Shown here one piece after another: positions 52,641 through 64,000 of a stretch of 64,000 nt of DNA (its first letter is position 1; every line of letters begins with the position of its first letter). The notes below the pieces were generated by a model, which ran no database searches, had not been told where the DNA came from, and saw only the letters and a list, made by a program, of their open reading frames with translations. The stretch is taken from positions 45,376,429 through 45,440,428 of the forward strand of contig OZ038393.1 of assembly GCA_964036045.1 (NCBI GenBank). Direction: 5' to 3'. The DNA is from Eutreptiella sp. 'Long Island Sound 2002'. Taxonomy: Eukaryota > Euglenozoa > Euglenophyceae > Eutreptiales > Eutreptiaceae. The translations under genes were made by a program, and so were the position numbers.

Positions 52641-55600
52641 TTAGTCGGGTACTGTTTTGGTGGACCCTCAATGTGGTCTTGCTTTCGAAGAATGCGCTCC
52701 CGGAAAACGGCCTTTGTACCACAAGTTGATAGTCCATCAGCCGCACACAAGGTCCGCAACTGAACAACGGACATTTGGCTCAAGACATCGGCACTAAAGA
52801 CATGTGGCTTGTTGTTGCCATCCAACAACTGCACTCCAACATTTGGTTGCTGAGATGTGCCATGAGGCCGTCCGCGCATACGTGGCAACTCCGTTCCGTC
52901 CTCATTGAGGTCGTCAATGTCCAATGACAACTTGTCTCCTTGTAATTGTCTATCAATGTAAGACCACCATGGATATGACACATACTGCAAGATGAGCAAC
53001 ATGTTCACTTTTAAAATGCGGGCATCCAAATTTTTGGGGAAATGAGATTTGGTGTGCCATGAGCGGCATACACACATGATCCCGGCAATGAGAGTGGATG
53101 TGAAGGTTCTACGTGGGTAAGGAGGAATGTGCTGAGCGGGCTTGGGTGCCAAAACATTTGTCGCCACAAACCAATTCCACAGCTGCACGTAGTAGGGGTC
53201 CACAAGGAATGCCTCGCGGCGATAGTTAAGGATATATAGACCTTGCAGGGACCGTGCCCGTGACAATGCAACATACGCATGTGCCGCGGCAAAGAAGGTT
53301 GCCATATCAATCCACACAATCCGGTACGAGCAGCCTTGCGATCCGTGAACAGTACATGCATATCCTGCGAGCATCGGAAATTGTAGTATTTTGAGCTGCA
53401 CGGATGGCCCGTACACGGGGATTATTTGTTGGAACCGACAAATAGGGTACTCCCTAGTGCGACCAATGGGGCACACAACGATAACATCATTGGACCATCG
53501 CTTGATAACAACCATTGTCGAGTTCACCAAACGATTCTGAATACTAACGTTGCGAATTAGCCGGGCTCGCATACCGGCGGCCACAAAAACCTGTCGCGGG
53601 AGCACGCGGCGATTGCGAGAATTGATGTAGTCGCACATGGCTTGATTGGTAGGAGCACCACCCATGTCCACATACGTGGCGTTGAAGGTCACAATATTGG
53701 ATCCCAATTGTGCCATGAAGTGTTCGTTCCACTGATGCATAGCATTCCTGCGTCCCACTAACATGGGGGCATCTTCGAGATCTTGTAGCGAAACATCATT
53801 GTTTGGAGCGATGCGTTGTTCTAGAGTGAGATGATCATCATCTGTTTCCTCCCCAATGCGTACACGATTGAGCAAGTCGATGAATTGTGCATCGTCTTGG
53901 CGCATGACCTCCGTCAACACAAACGGCACAAAATGGTTCCGGAAGAGGGCACTATCGAAGATGTCGAGATCAACAGCGGGAAGCTACAATGGGTCGCCAA
54001 CAAGAAGCATTGTAATTCCTCTGAAAGGATTCCGCTTGTCTCGTCGCACCTTGTGTAGTATGTCATTCAACGTGTGGAGGAGCTTGTTCGACAAAAGTGA
54101 GAACTCATCCACAATAATCATGTCGGCATTACGAATCATCCACCAAAGAATTGTTCCCTCTTTGATTTGCCAATCAAGGTCCAAGGACAAAGAAAACAAG
54201 CTGTGGATGGTTCGGCCACCAACGTTCAGCGCTGCCACGCCACTAGCACCGCACACGAGTATTGAAAATCCACATGCGCGTAGCTTGGCAATCAATAAAC
54301 GTACGACATGAGACTTCCCAGTTCCAGCAACTCCTGTGAGAATGGCACACAACTGAGGTCGGCTACCATCGATGCTAGCCCGACAATGTGTCGATATATC
54401 TAGTGCATCCTTCGGTTGTCGTTGTTGAAAGTGTGCCACAAAGATTTCAAAAACCATGCGTTGCCAATGATTTAGAGCATTGACCAAGGTTTCGGCAGCT
54501 GCGGGGTCATTGGCATTCATAAATGCCTTCAACTCCTCAGCCAACTGGGGATCCAATTCCGCCTCATCAGCAACCATTGGTTCATCGTCACCGGCCCGAT
54601 GCTTGTTAAGCTCATCCAAATCGGACATATAATTGTTGAAGAAGGTTGCGTCAATTATGTCCTCAGCCCGGAGGACCTCTGCAAGAAGACGCAACCGCTC
54701 AACTGAATAACCTCGAGCCTGGGCATTGTTTAGTGTTTCGCGTGCTTCTTCCTCATATCCTCGGAACAGCCCACGAAGGATACACTCCTCCATGTAGGTC
54801 TTCGACACATTGTCCTTCGAAAAGAATCGCTGTTCGTGGTCTTCTTTCGTGAAGGGCTGGGAGAGGAGAATCTTTTGTAAGAGGTACTTTTCGGCGTCCT
54901 CACCGTAGGGAAGGTAGAAATTCCACCTTGGAATAGCAGCGCGCCGGCGCAATCTCCACTTATTGCCCATGTTGTCTCTAATTTCCCGCTCCATGCGCTC
55001 TGGAGGGGACGGCCACCAGTACGAGCGCTCCTTGCCATTGTCAGGAGGGTCGGCTTTATACCGATCACCGTCTACTGCGTCGTCGGAATCACTAGACAGT
55101 GATTCGTTGGCCATATCCTCTGCCGGATTGCTTGCCAAGGCGCTGGCCTCTGAGGGATTGCGCCGTGTACGACGGTAATAGCGGTAGAAGTCGGGGTACT
55201 TCAGTTGCAAACCATCCGGAAGCTCCAAATAGAAATCGTACCTATCTAGGTACCAAACATCTGTAGACGTGTCATCCTCCGGTAGGTGTTTGCGGCGTTT
55301 CAAGCGCCCCAACTTAGGCCATGGATCCGTTGGAATCCATACAACCTCTCTGCTACCCCTACATTGATGAATGCCGAGCAGCATCATTCCATTCTCCATG
55401 CGTCCCAAAGAACGTAGCTTCAGCAAGCGCTCAACGTCAGTGGCATTTGGTGACAGGTTCATTGGAACGGTCAATGATTTTGCAGCTTTGGTGAGATGTT
55501 TCGCAAGGTACAACTCCCGTCCCAAAGATGTGATCCGTTGCACATTGTTGTGGCATTGCAAACGTACTAGAAGACGACATTTGTGAGGCACCACACAAGC

Positions 55601-57989
55601 ATCTTCTTGTTCCTGTCGGCGGTACAATAGGCGTACACCCTTACTGTCCAACTCCTCCTTATGTTGGGGAACCGTAAACGGATACCCTGCCTTGCACTCG
55701 GTAGATACGCGCCCTTGGCCAATGTTGAAACATTTGTCCGGGTAACACTGGTACACCATATTGCACTCCTTGTATAAACTCCGTAGATATGAAGTGAATT
55801 CCGGATCATAGCCATCACTTTCGCGGGGCATTGTAGCGCAGATGACATCATCCGGGATTGAATCTGGTTGGCACCAAACAACACCATGCAAGTGCACTCG
55901 GCCGCGCTCTTGGTATTCAAAGCGGAACCAATAATCGCGAACCGTTCCAAATGGACCTCTCTTGCCAATGGCTAAGAACTCACGCTTGAAGATCTCAACC
56001 CGCTTATGAAATGCAACACATGCCTCCATATCGTACCCGTCTTGAATTGGCTTGGTGGGCCTTGTGCCCTCGGGATATTGTCCGGGCCACACCGCACCTG
56101 CGCGACATCCCTTCTGCACTGCGGCTTGCAAATCAGCCCAATTGTCATTCATCGTCCAAGTAATGAATAGGTCTGCTTTTCCAAGCTCGCGGCTCATTGC
56201 AGTTAGGTCAAGATGCCGTGAGGCCCAATAGGATCGTGTCCCAACTAGCTTGGATGGGACATAAGTTCCATATCGATAGTATGGGTTGAGTTCCGCAGTA
56301 CCTTGATCAACCCCTTCGCCTTCCAAATTCCGATGCATAGAATCAACACCATCGTGGTACGAAGCACGGGCCTTCTTATGTTCGTGTGCGGGGCGTGCTG
56401 ATGATTGGCTCGGGGACTGTGTGGATGATTCGGTACTTGGACATGGAGTTGATTGGCTTGGCTGACCGGGTGATTCAGTGGATTGCGAAGAAGATTGTGC
56501 GTTATGTGATGATTGTCGCTTAGGAGGGGGCTTGGGTCCTGCGGAGCTTTTAGCAGCACGCAAATGTTCCGCAGTGATATCCTCTGCGCGACCACCACGT
56601 TGCGCTTTGAAATTTTGCTGGTTCCAAATAAGTTGATTCTTCATCTCCTTACTCACTTGGAAGAAGGACCACCATCGGTCAGGGCGCCAGCGCTCATCAA
56701 ATGCAAGATAGCGGCTACGGTAATACGCTGCACATCCAATTCCACACCCAACCTTGTATCCACCAACTCCACCAGGATATAAATCCGGCCAAACGCACGG
56801 TTCCAATTTTGGATCGTTGAAATGCAGATACGTGTCGTTCGCCAATGATTGTGCTGCAGCGGTAACGGTCCCCCCTGCACGTTGAAATGGTGCTCGGTGC
56901 ATTAATCCCACTCTGTCTTGGTGAGGGGCAAAATCGGGAATAATGTTCCGCGGTGCATCACACTCCACTGCCCAAGCCACATACTCGTCTTGTAGATGGT
57001 ACTCCAGGCGTTTCCCGTACTTATCCTCAAAAAAACGTTGCGTCAACGTCCCCATTGTAGAAGCGGCATTCTGTAGGTAGCGGTACAATGTCTCATAATG
57101 CGCCAAAAACCGGGAATAAAAGGGGTGAATTTTCTTCAGCAACAGCAATGCTTGGTTCATTTGCCGCGTGTTTTGGGCACTATCCTTCGGCTTTTGATAA
57201 TCGCGAAGCACATCTTCTTTCATGGTCATAAACCCATATAGTGCATTATAATGCTGGCTAGGCTTGCGGCCCACACCAACGGTCCCAATAGCATGGTGCC
57301 ACTGTCGATGACGCAGATCCACGTGCTTAAGGGTATTTGAATACAAAGCACCCAACGCGATTTGCCGTTTTTGATATTCGGTGAGATTCGCCAGTTTGGT
57401 TGGGACATTGTAATGTGTCGTGCCATCCAATTCGTACCCATAATTTATAGGATCGTACTTGGCACGATACTTGCTGCAAACGAGGCATGCATACATACGA
57501 TGTGTCGAATGCCACACCGGCGTATCATACACTTTGAAGGGGCCAATACTCGTGGGATGCAACCGAGGCGGAACGCGAAAAGGTGGTCCTTTGTATTGTA
57601 CATAGTTGGCAAACAAGTCATTTCGGAACTCGAAGATCGCACTAGTAATCACATCTGTGGGTGGCACCCCAAAGAGGTTGGTGGTACGGACTGCACTATC
57701 ATCTCGGGAAACAAGAAACTTGTGCGCACCAACCGGGCCCCAAAGTAGTTGACCACATCGATGGCAAAGGGCATCGAACAGTGGCGAGTACAAAACATCC
57801 AAACCATCAAGCCAATACTCTCGGACAGATTTCAAAGAAATGTGAGATGGCGGCTGGTGTTTCCGGCTGAAAAGCTCTTTCTTAGCGGCACCAACGACCC
57901 CCCGCGATCGAGGATGTGAAGCTTTGGCATGTTGCTTCTCCGGTGTATTGGCGTGTCCACCGACAATGCCCTTGTCGCGTTGCGACTCT

Positions 57990-58360
57990 GGCGTGTTCCT
58001 TGTACCTCCAGTAGAACCCTTGGCAGCTTGTGCCGCAGAGGTGTTCCTTGCACCTCCAGTAGAACCCTTGGCAGCTTGTGCCGCAGAGGTGTTCCTTGCA
58101 CCTCCAGTAGAACCCTTGGCAGCTTGTGCCGCAGAGGTGTTCCTTGTACCTCCAGTAGAACCCTTGGCAGCTTGTGCCGCAGAGGTGTTCCTTTCACCCT
58201 TGGCAGCTTGTGCCGCAGAGGTGTTCCTTGCACCCTTGGCAGCTTGTGCCGCAGGGGTGTTCCTTGCACCCTTGGCAGCTTGTGCCGCAGAGGTGTTCCT
58301 TGCACCCTTGGCAGCTTGTGCTTGTGAGGTGTTCCTTGCACCCTTGGCGGCTTGCGGTTG
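57990..58360 (-). repeat. Coding tandem repeat (AAKGxRNT units) in Helitron copy 2
   Basis: Units of 11 codons (AAQAAKGARNTS type), four of them extended by STGG, repeat about ten times. Copy 1 has shorter related units (ESQAAKGSSGGKKNT) in a frameshifted stretch at 20800-21000. The Ala/Lys composition resembles DNA-binding tails such as histone H1. Confidence 0.85.
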
Positions 58361-58570
58361 TGCCGTGTTAAGACTTGCCATGGATGATGATTGCAGTCCA
58401 CGCTTCGCTCGCTTGTTCAACCGCTTCATGAGAGTGTGCCGCATACTAGCATGGCGACGGCGAATGGTTGGTGGCGCAATTTGGGGGTGCTGCACAATGA
58501 AGTCCCCAACATCGAAGTCTACGCCGGCTTCCAAACATTGTTGCAACTCTTGTTCCCAGCGATTGGACAT

Positions 58571-59088
58571 GGAGAGTATGAACGTAACTCGGTTAAGAGT
58601 ACACGTATATTCCAAATCCAACCGCGAAGAACAGAGCACACAATGAAAGAAAAGGGTCCTGTAGCAGAAGAAGTAGAGGGAAATGCAAATGTATTGGTAC
58701 AATGCACATCTCACAACGCAGCACCACAGTACCCATGTTCCATGTCCCATTTCCCACTATCCCATGCCATGATGCCACAATCATGACCTACATGGTGTCA
58801 CATTCATTACCTATTATGCTCGCCATGGTCCCATGTCCCTTGTCCCAAAATCCCATGATCCACCAATCATTACCTACATGATGCCACAATCATTACTTAC
58901 TATGGTCCCCTGTCCCGCCTGCAACCCTTGTTACCAGCAATTGGATTGGACATGGAGGGTATGAACGTAACTCGATTAAGAGTACACGTATACTCCAAAT
59001 CCAACCGCGCAGAACAGAGCACACAATGAATGAGAAGGGTCCCGCAGCAGAAGAGGTAGAGGGAAAAAGTAACTAGGCTCTAGGATAG
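58571..59088 (-). repeat. Helitron 5' end and a second tandem copy of it
   Basis: The motif with the ATGTCCAATC start region occurs at 58560-58610 and again at 58945-59000, about 385 bp apart and both on the minus strand. A TCCCATG-rich stretch lies between (58735-58920). No other gene is seen. Confidence 0.8.
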
Positions 59089-59089
59089 C

Positions 59090-60400
59090 CACCATACCAT
59101 ACCATCAGCACGCAACAAACGACTTTTGTATAGCGCCTCGTCTTGCGGAATCTGCCGCTCACAGCATGGATGGTTTGATCAACCCGGATTTTTTGATGAA
59201 AGAACCTAGTGCACAAGTTCAGCACGCAACAAACGACGTTTGTATAGCGCCTCGTCTTGCGGAATCTGGCGCTCATAGCATGGAGGATTTGATCACCTTG
59301 AACTTTTCGATGAAAGAACCTAGTGCACAAATTCAGCACGCAACAAACGACTTTTGTATAGCGCCTCGTCTTGCGGAATCTGGCGCTCATAGCATGGAGG
59401 ATTTGATCACCTTGAACTTTTCGATGAAAGGACCTAGTGCACAAGTTCAGCACGCAACAAACGACTTTTGTATAGCGCCTCGTCTTGCGGAATCTGGCGC
59501 TCACAGCATGGATGGACTTTTCGATGAAAGACCCTAGTGCACAAGTTCAGCACGCAACAAACGACTTTTGTATAGCGCCTCGCCTTGCGGAATCTGGCGC
59601 TCAAAGCATGGAAGATTTGATCACCTTGAACTTTTCGATGAAAGAACCTAGTGCACAAGTTCAGCACGCAACAAACGACTTTTGTATAGCGCCTCGTCTT
59701 GCGGAATCTGGCGCTCACAGAATGGATTGACTTTTCGACGAAAGAACCTAGTGCACAAATTCAGCACGCAACAACCGACTTTTGTATAGCGCCTCGTCTT
59801 GCGGAATCTGGCGCTCATAGCATGGATGATTTGATCACCCTGAACTTTTCGATGAAAGAACCTAGTGCACAAATTCAGCACGCAACAAACGACTTTTGTA
59901 TAGCGCCTCGTCTTGCGGAATCTGGCGCTCATAGCATGGAAGATTTGATCACCTTGAACTTTTCGATGAAAGAACCTAGTGCACAAGTTCAGCACGCAAC
60001 AAACGACTTTTGTATAGCGCCTCGTCTTGCGGAATCTGGCGCTCACAGCATGGATGGACTTTTCGATGAAAGAACCTAGTGCACAAATTCAGCACGCAAC
60101 AAACGACTTTTGTATAGCGCCTCGTCTTGCGGAATCTGGCGCTCATAGCATGGAGGATTTGATCACCCTGAACTTTTCGATGAAAGAACCTAGTGCACAA
60201 ATTCATCACGCAACAAACGACTTTTGTATAGCGCCTCGTCTTGCGGAATCTGGCGCTCATAGCATGGAGGATTTGATCACCTTGAACTTTTCGATGAAAG
60301 GACCTAGTGCACAAGTTCAGCACGCAACAAACGACTTTTGTATAGCGCCTCGTCTTGCGGAATCTGGCGCTCACAGCATGGACGGTTTGATCACCCCAGA
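59090..60400. repeat. 12-copy satellite with 114- and 100-bp units
   Basis: GTATAGCGCCTCGTCTTGCGG-type blocks start at 59128, 59242, 59356, 59470, 59570, 59684, 59784, 59898, 60012, 60112, 60226 and 60340. The shorter unit lacks 14 bp between GGA and CTTTTCGATG. Identity between units is high. Both strands are open in some frame through each 114-bp unit, since 114 is divisible by three; I do not take these as genes. Confidence 0.95.
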
Positions 60401-60404
60401 CTTT

Positions 60405-61360
60405 TTGATGGTTGCCATTTTCCATGGGCCAAAATGCATCACCACGGGCTCAAAATGGGCTAAAAACACTTGTTTGAGCATCCAAAATGGTCTAGGATCA
60501 CTTTTGGAAAAACGCGTTTTTGACCCATTTTTGAGCCATTTTTGGTCTCAAAACGGCCCATTTTCAAGGCATTTTCAGATTTTCCCTGGCCCAAAACACG
60601 CCACCACGGGCTCAAAACGGCCTAAAAACACTTGTTTGAGCATCCCAAGTGGTCTAGGAACAACTTTGGAAAAAATGATTTTTTTCGCCTTGGGGACCCT
60701 AGTGGACCCACCGTTGGCCCCCACTGTGCGTGGGCTGGCCGGCCCTCTGGCTGCACCGAGTGACCAGTGGTACGGGGGTCTACATGTCTCATTGGGCCAT
60801 TCTGAGGCTTGGAAACCATAAAAAGTGGGGGGTTGCGGGTGGACTAGGTGCCCTCGGAATTCGTTTTTGAGCCACATAGCCCAAGATACGGCCCGTTCTT
60901 GGTTTCGGGGTGCTGGTGCACATTGCGCAGTTTTTGGGGCTTTTTGGCGCCTTTTTGGGCCGTTTCTCAGACATATCGTGGAGTTAGAGGGCACCAAAGG
61001 TCCCTTGGTCACGAGAAAGTCAAGCCGCACGTGCAGTGTAGCAGCCGTTTGCCTTCGTTTGGTTGTTTTGAAGCCTTACTAGGGCTGTTTGGGCGAAAAA
61101 TAGCTGTTTTTGGCCCAAAACTGCGCAGATTTGGCAGGGCACCTCCCGACTTGGCGCCACCGCCCCGGGCCGCCACCGGTGAGTTTTTGGCTCAAAACTT
61201 GGATTTGGCAAGGCCACCACCTAGGCTCCAAGATGGCTACATGGGCAAATGATCCGAAGCGTTGGGACGGAGCAATGGCCAAAACGGCAAGGAGACGTGT
61301 TGTTGTTGTTGTTGCTTGCTTGCTTGCTTGTTAGCTAGATTTAAGGGGAGAGGGGTGTAG

Positions 61361-61362
<2 letters not shown>
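60405..61362 (-). mobile_element. Y-family element, copy 5
   Basis: On the minus strand it begins at ACTACACCCCTCTCCCC next to (TA)n at 61362 and runs through the same landmarks as copies 3 and 4, with two internal 150-bp units. It stops without the right terminal block at the satellite border. Confidence 0.8.
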
Positions 61363-61659
<297 letters not shown>

Positions 61660-63048
61660 ATAGTCATAGTCATAACCACTTATCATGCCGTCTACTGGAG
61701 TTACCGGGCATCTCGCGCCGACAGGTGGTTCCTGCCTCGCTCGATCCCGTGGGTCCCAGGGCTGCCTGAGGTGGCCCACAGCATGACGGAGGACCCAGAG
61801 GACCGGGGATACCGGGCAACCAGGCTTTGGGGGCAGTGGCAACTGCAAAGCGTTAGCATTAGCAACGGCGACGGACGCTGGCCCGTTTGTTCGCCGGGGG
61901 TAAGGGGGCAAGGCAAAGCAGCGCAGCAGCATCGCAACAAGCAGAAAGCAAGGGCACCTCTGTCCGTCGCAATGCAGCAACCAAGGAACAAAGCAGCACG
62001 CATGCGGCGAAGCGAGAGCTGACCCTCCATCGTTCACGTTGCCCCGCCACTGTGGAGACACCCAACACCCATGACCCCACGTAATCCATTGTCGTCCGCG
62101 TCCTCGAAACTGCCCACCACCCCTGACTCCACGTATCCCTCTGCCAGCACGCACTAGCCTGTATGTGCACAGCCAGGATTTCTGGGAGGCTCCAGCCTAG
62201 CCTGGCCCTCAGCTGTCATCGCCCCCATGTCTCCACATTGTACGCCATCTTCCCACCGCACCAGCCCCCTAGTATAGTACAGAAACACGTTACCAACTCC
62301 ACGTCCCCGTGGCCCCGTGCTGCCCCCACACCCCAGATATATACCATGCTGGCATCCCATGTCAGGGGCCAGCGCCCAGTCTGCATCGAGGCATTCACCT
62401 GCCCACATATAATATACCTTGAGGGTCTACAGGGGGGGACGCCGGCCGCTTTGCGACGGGAGTGGCGCAACCCGTGAATATCGCTGGCTGGGATTCGGGC
62501 TGGTGGGTGCCGTAGCTTGGTTATCGACCCCCTGTAGGGGTACCCACCAGAGGCTCGCCCCGGGCCGTGGTTACCAGGTGCACCTCATCTGGCCCACATA
62601 CAATGCCCTGGCGCCTACCCTTGACCCTTACCTGCACTGATTGGCCAGCTTCCGTGGTTGCGCCTCTTCCGCCACAGCAGCGGCCAGGCCGCAGGTTCGG
62701 CCCCCACCGACGACGTGGCGAGCCTACTTATAGCATTGGCCCGTGCGTCACCCCCCGGACCACTCAGCACGCCGCTCCCCTGCCCTCCTCGCCTCTAGCC
62801 GACCGGACTGGCGCCCCCCAGGGGTAAGCTGTTACAGTGGTGAGGCGACTGCATACTCTTCACTACGACGCCGCGCAGTACCGCTGTTGCCACGCCGACG
62901 CCACCTGCTAGCCGCCACGACACTCACCACTGCAACCACAAGGCCATGGTCAGAGGTTAGACTATGTACATGCCCGCAGGCACGGTCCCTCTAGTTTGTT
63001 AACGGGGCCAGGGGATGCCCCCGCGCTCCCCCTGAGTTGTTAGAGGGG

Positions 63049-63672
63049 TCAGGGGGACACCCCAGTACCGCCATGCATCCCCGTGGTCCCCCACTGTACG
63101 GTTCCCCAGTACCGCCGCGTTCCCCCACCGTACGGACTCCAGTACCGCCGCATACCCCCACCATACGGTCCCCTGTACCGCCGCGTACACCCCCACGATG
63201 TCAGTACACCGTCATCTGGAACTTCCCCGCTGCTCCCCCACTGCTCGGCTCCCCAGTACCGCCGCGTACCCCCGCCGTACGGATCCCAGTACCGCCGCGT
63301 TGACCCCCCAGACTCCAGTACTCCGCCACCTGGAACTCCACGTGCCCCCTGTGAGCGCTCCCTCCAGGCTGCCATGCCGTCTCCACGACGCCCGCCATAC
63401 TGTCCCCCTGATGACCCCACCGTCATAACCTTCCACGCACACATCTTCGCCCCGTCGCCGCTCCTGGGGCCTGCAGGCTGACCCCGCAACCCCGTGTAAC
63501 ACTCCCAGGGGGCGCCGCAGCGCTGTAACCCCCAAACAACTCCGTGCACCCCCGGTGTATCCCGAGCAACCACTCCCAAGACTGCCGTAGCCGGGCCGCC
63601 AGTAGAGACCCCGGTGCCATGGGAATACCCTACAGGCGTTTGGGCCTTATTACCCTGGTCGGGACGACCCAT
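63049..63672 (-). CDS. Gly/Tyr/Trp-rich repeat protein fragment in Z copy 3
   Basis: This is an open minus-strand frame of about 207 codons. Its second half is repeats of RRYWGPYGGG or close variants, encoded by the CAGTACCGCC minisatellite. The first half has no recognised domain. The start (63672) is not an ATG, so the frame probably continues from upstream coding sequence near the OTU-like remnant. The same frame is kept in copy 2, a weak sign of coding. Function unknown. Confidence 0.4.
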   Translation of the reverse strand: MGRPDQGNKAQTPVGYSHGTGVSTGGPATAVLGVVARDTPGVHGVVWGLQRCGAPWECYTGLRGQPAGPRSGDGAKMCAWKVMTVGSSGGQYGGRRGDGMAAWRERSQGARGVPGGGVLESGGSTRRYWDPYGGGTRRYWGAEQWGSSGEVPDDGVLTSWGCTRRYRGPYGGGMRRYWSPYGGGTRRYWGTVQWGTTGMHGGTGVSP

Positions 63673-63678
63673 GACACC

Positions 63679-63960
63679 TCACTGTTGTATGCGGCGACCC
63701 GGGGCAGGCGGGTGAAGCATCCCTGTCCGACCCTCATGCACGGGGGCAGTACGGCTCACCATCAGGCCGGCACGACCTGTCACATCGCGTTGGCCGTCAT
63801 ACGCCGCCTGCCAGTACCGCACAATCAGGCCGCGTAGGCACTGCTTCTCAGGCGCCACTCCCTCCGCTGCGTCCAGCGTAGGGATGGTAGCTGGTGCACC
63901 CACAATTCCCATCCCCATCAACCTGCACCCCCGGCACCCACCACTCCGTCACCATTTCCT
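63679..63960 (-). pseudogene. OTU-like cysteine-protease remnant
   Basis: On the minus strand QVDGDGNCGCTSY at about 63890-63927 matches the catalytic-Cys motif of OTU proteases (xDGNCxxxS/A), with Cys at 63902-63904. The frame then stops near 63870. A neighbouring frame gives protein-like CLRGLIVRYWQAAYDGQRDV, so a frameshift is likely. The matching His region was not found. OTU domains occur in several transposon polyproteins, so it may be part of the autonomous Z element. Confidence 0.45.
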
Positions 63961-64000
63961 CCGTGATGCCACAACCAGAGTATCCGTGAGTCGCCCTCCA

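Larger units (their letters stand above)
51113..58570 (-). pseudogene. Helitron Rep-helicase polyprotein with SAP, C48-like and J-like domains (copy 2, one nonsense codon)
   Basis: From ATG 58570 (MSNRWEQEL) to TAG at 51113 there are about 2485 codons with one stop, TAG at 53984-53986, where copy 1 has the Gln codon of helicase motif III (GDPLQLP). A longer frame upstream to 58750 has no family match and is ignored. Domains: Ala/Lys-rich repeats (residues about 70-200); Cys pairs CHRC and CLVC; HUH Rep with HLH near residue 893 and YLAKH near 1021, where the second Tyr has become His; Pif1-type helicase from GVAGTGKS (1413) through VDEF to ALSRARS; SAP near 1924; C48-like domain with GVHY and QPDSDTCG (Cys near 2143), whose Asp is replaced (IHIS); and J-like HPDK near 2459. 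It is predicted to run rolling-circle transposition in the nucleus; this copy looks recently inactivated. Confidence 0.92.
51005..58620 (-). mobile_element. Helitron copy 2, nearly intact
   Basis: Both sides carry the family motif in the same orientation: GTGTACTCTTAACCGAG at about 58580-58600 (5') and GTGTACTCTTAATCGAG at about 51028-51048 (3'). They flank a 7.5-kb open frame. The direct (not inverted) arrangement is unlike TIR elements and fits a rolling-circle element with tandem 5' ends. Confidence 0.85.

Noticed and set aside
58571-58750. Upstream extension of the Helitron copy 2 frame
   Set aside because: It lies in the repeated 5' end and has no match in copy 1; ATG 58570 aligns with ATG 20597.
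59090-60400. CRISPR-like array
   Set aside because: Units are head-to-tail and similar throughout, with no unique spacers, in a eukaryotic context.
59166-60821. Open frames on both strands through the 12-copy satellite
   Set aside because: A 114-bp unit without stops is open by arithmetic; both strands are open and the 100-bp units shift the frame.

Overview
The window is eukaryotic nuclear DNA, most likely from a photosynthetic alga of the green lineage or one with a green-derived plastid. The only recognisable host coding sequence is one exon of a multi-domain chlorophyll a/b-binding (Lhcp/LHCII-like) protein at about 17222-17755. Nearly everything else is transposable elements, their nested insertions, and tandem or inverted repeats. 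Base composition is a mosaic: very GC-rich in the first 17 kb, about even in the Helitrons and the second LINE, and pure (TA)n elsewhere. I do not assign a species.

Layout. 1-7514 (minus): the 5' part of a GC-rich LINE (LINE1). It encodes an ORF1 with a CCCH finger, a region with a C48-like cysteine-protease signature and a zinc finger, and the start of an APE-type endonuclease that runs off the left edge. About 8.4-17.2 kb: a large imperfect inverted-repeat (foldback) region with G/C-run arms and a (TA)n palindromic centre. Its left arm contains a 5'-truncated LINE insertion (10783-12216) with a 12-bp target duplication. 17222-17755: the LHC exon. 17885-19565: fragments of two repeat families, here called Z and Y, with (TA)n arrays. 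About 19.67-27.84 kb (plus): a degenerate Helitron preceded by tandem copies of its own 5' end.

28104-44322 is a 16.2-kb TIR DNA transposon inserted into the Helitron-associated satellite, with a clean AA target duplication. It carries a split DDE-type transposase, two further genes, and arrays of GAGCGCTC palindromes. A nearly intact 8.3-kb LINE (LINE2, 30703-39025) is nested inside it with its own target duplication. 45.1-50.6 kb is a patchwork of Y and Z elements separated by (TA)n. 51113-58570 (minus) is a second, much better preserved Helitron, open from end to end apart from one nonsense codon. 59.09-60.40 kb is a 12-copy satellite, followed by another Y element, (TA)n, and a longer Z element with minus-strand OTU-like and Gly/Tyr-rich coding remnants running off the right edge.

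The most unusual system is the Helitron family. Its single polyprotein joins an HUH Rep nuclease and a Pif1-type helicase to a SAP domain, a C48/Ulp1-like cysteine-protease domain and a C-terminal DnaJ-like domain with the HPDK motif. Two divergent copies share this architecture. Second is the 16.2-kb DNA transposon, with unassigned transposase, palindromic subterminal arrays and two accessory genes, one with a possible 2OG-dioxygenase HxD motif.
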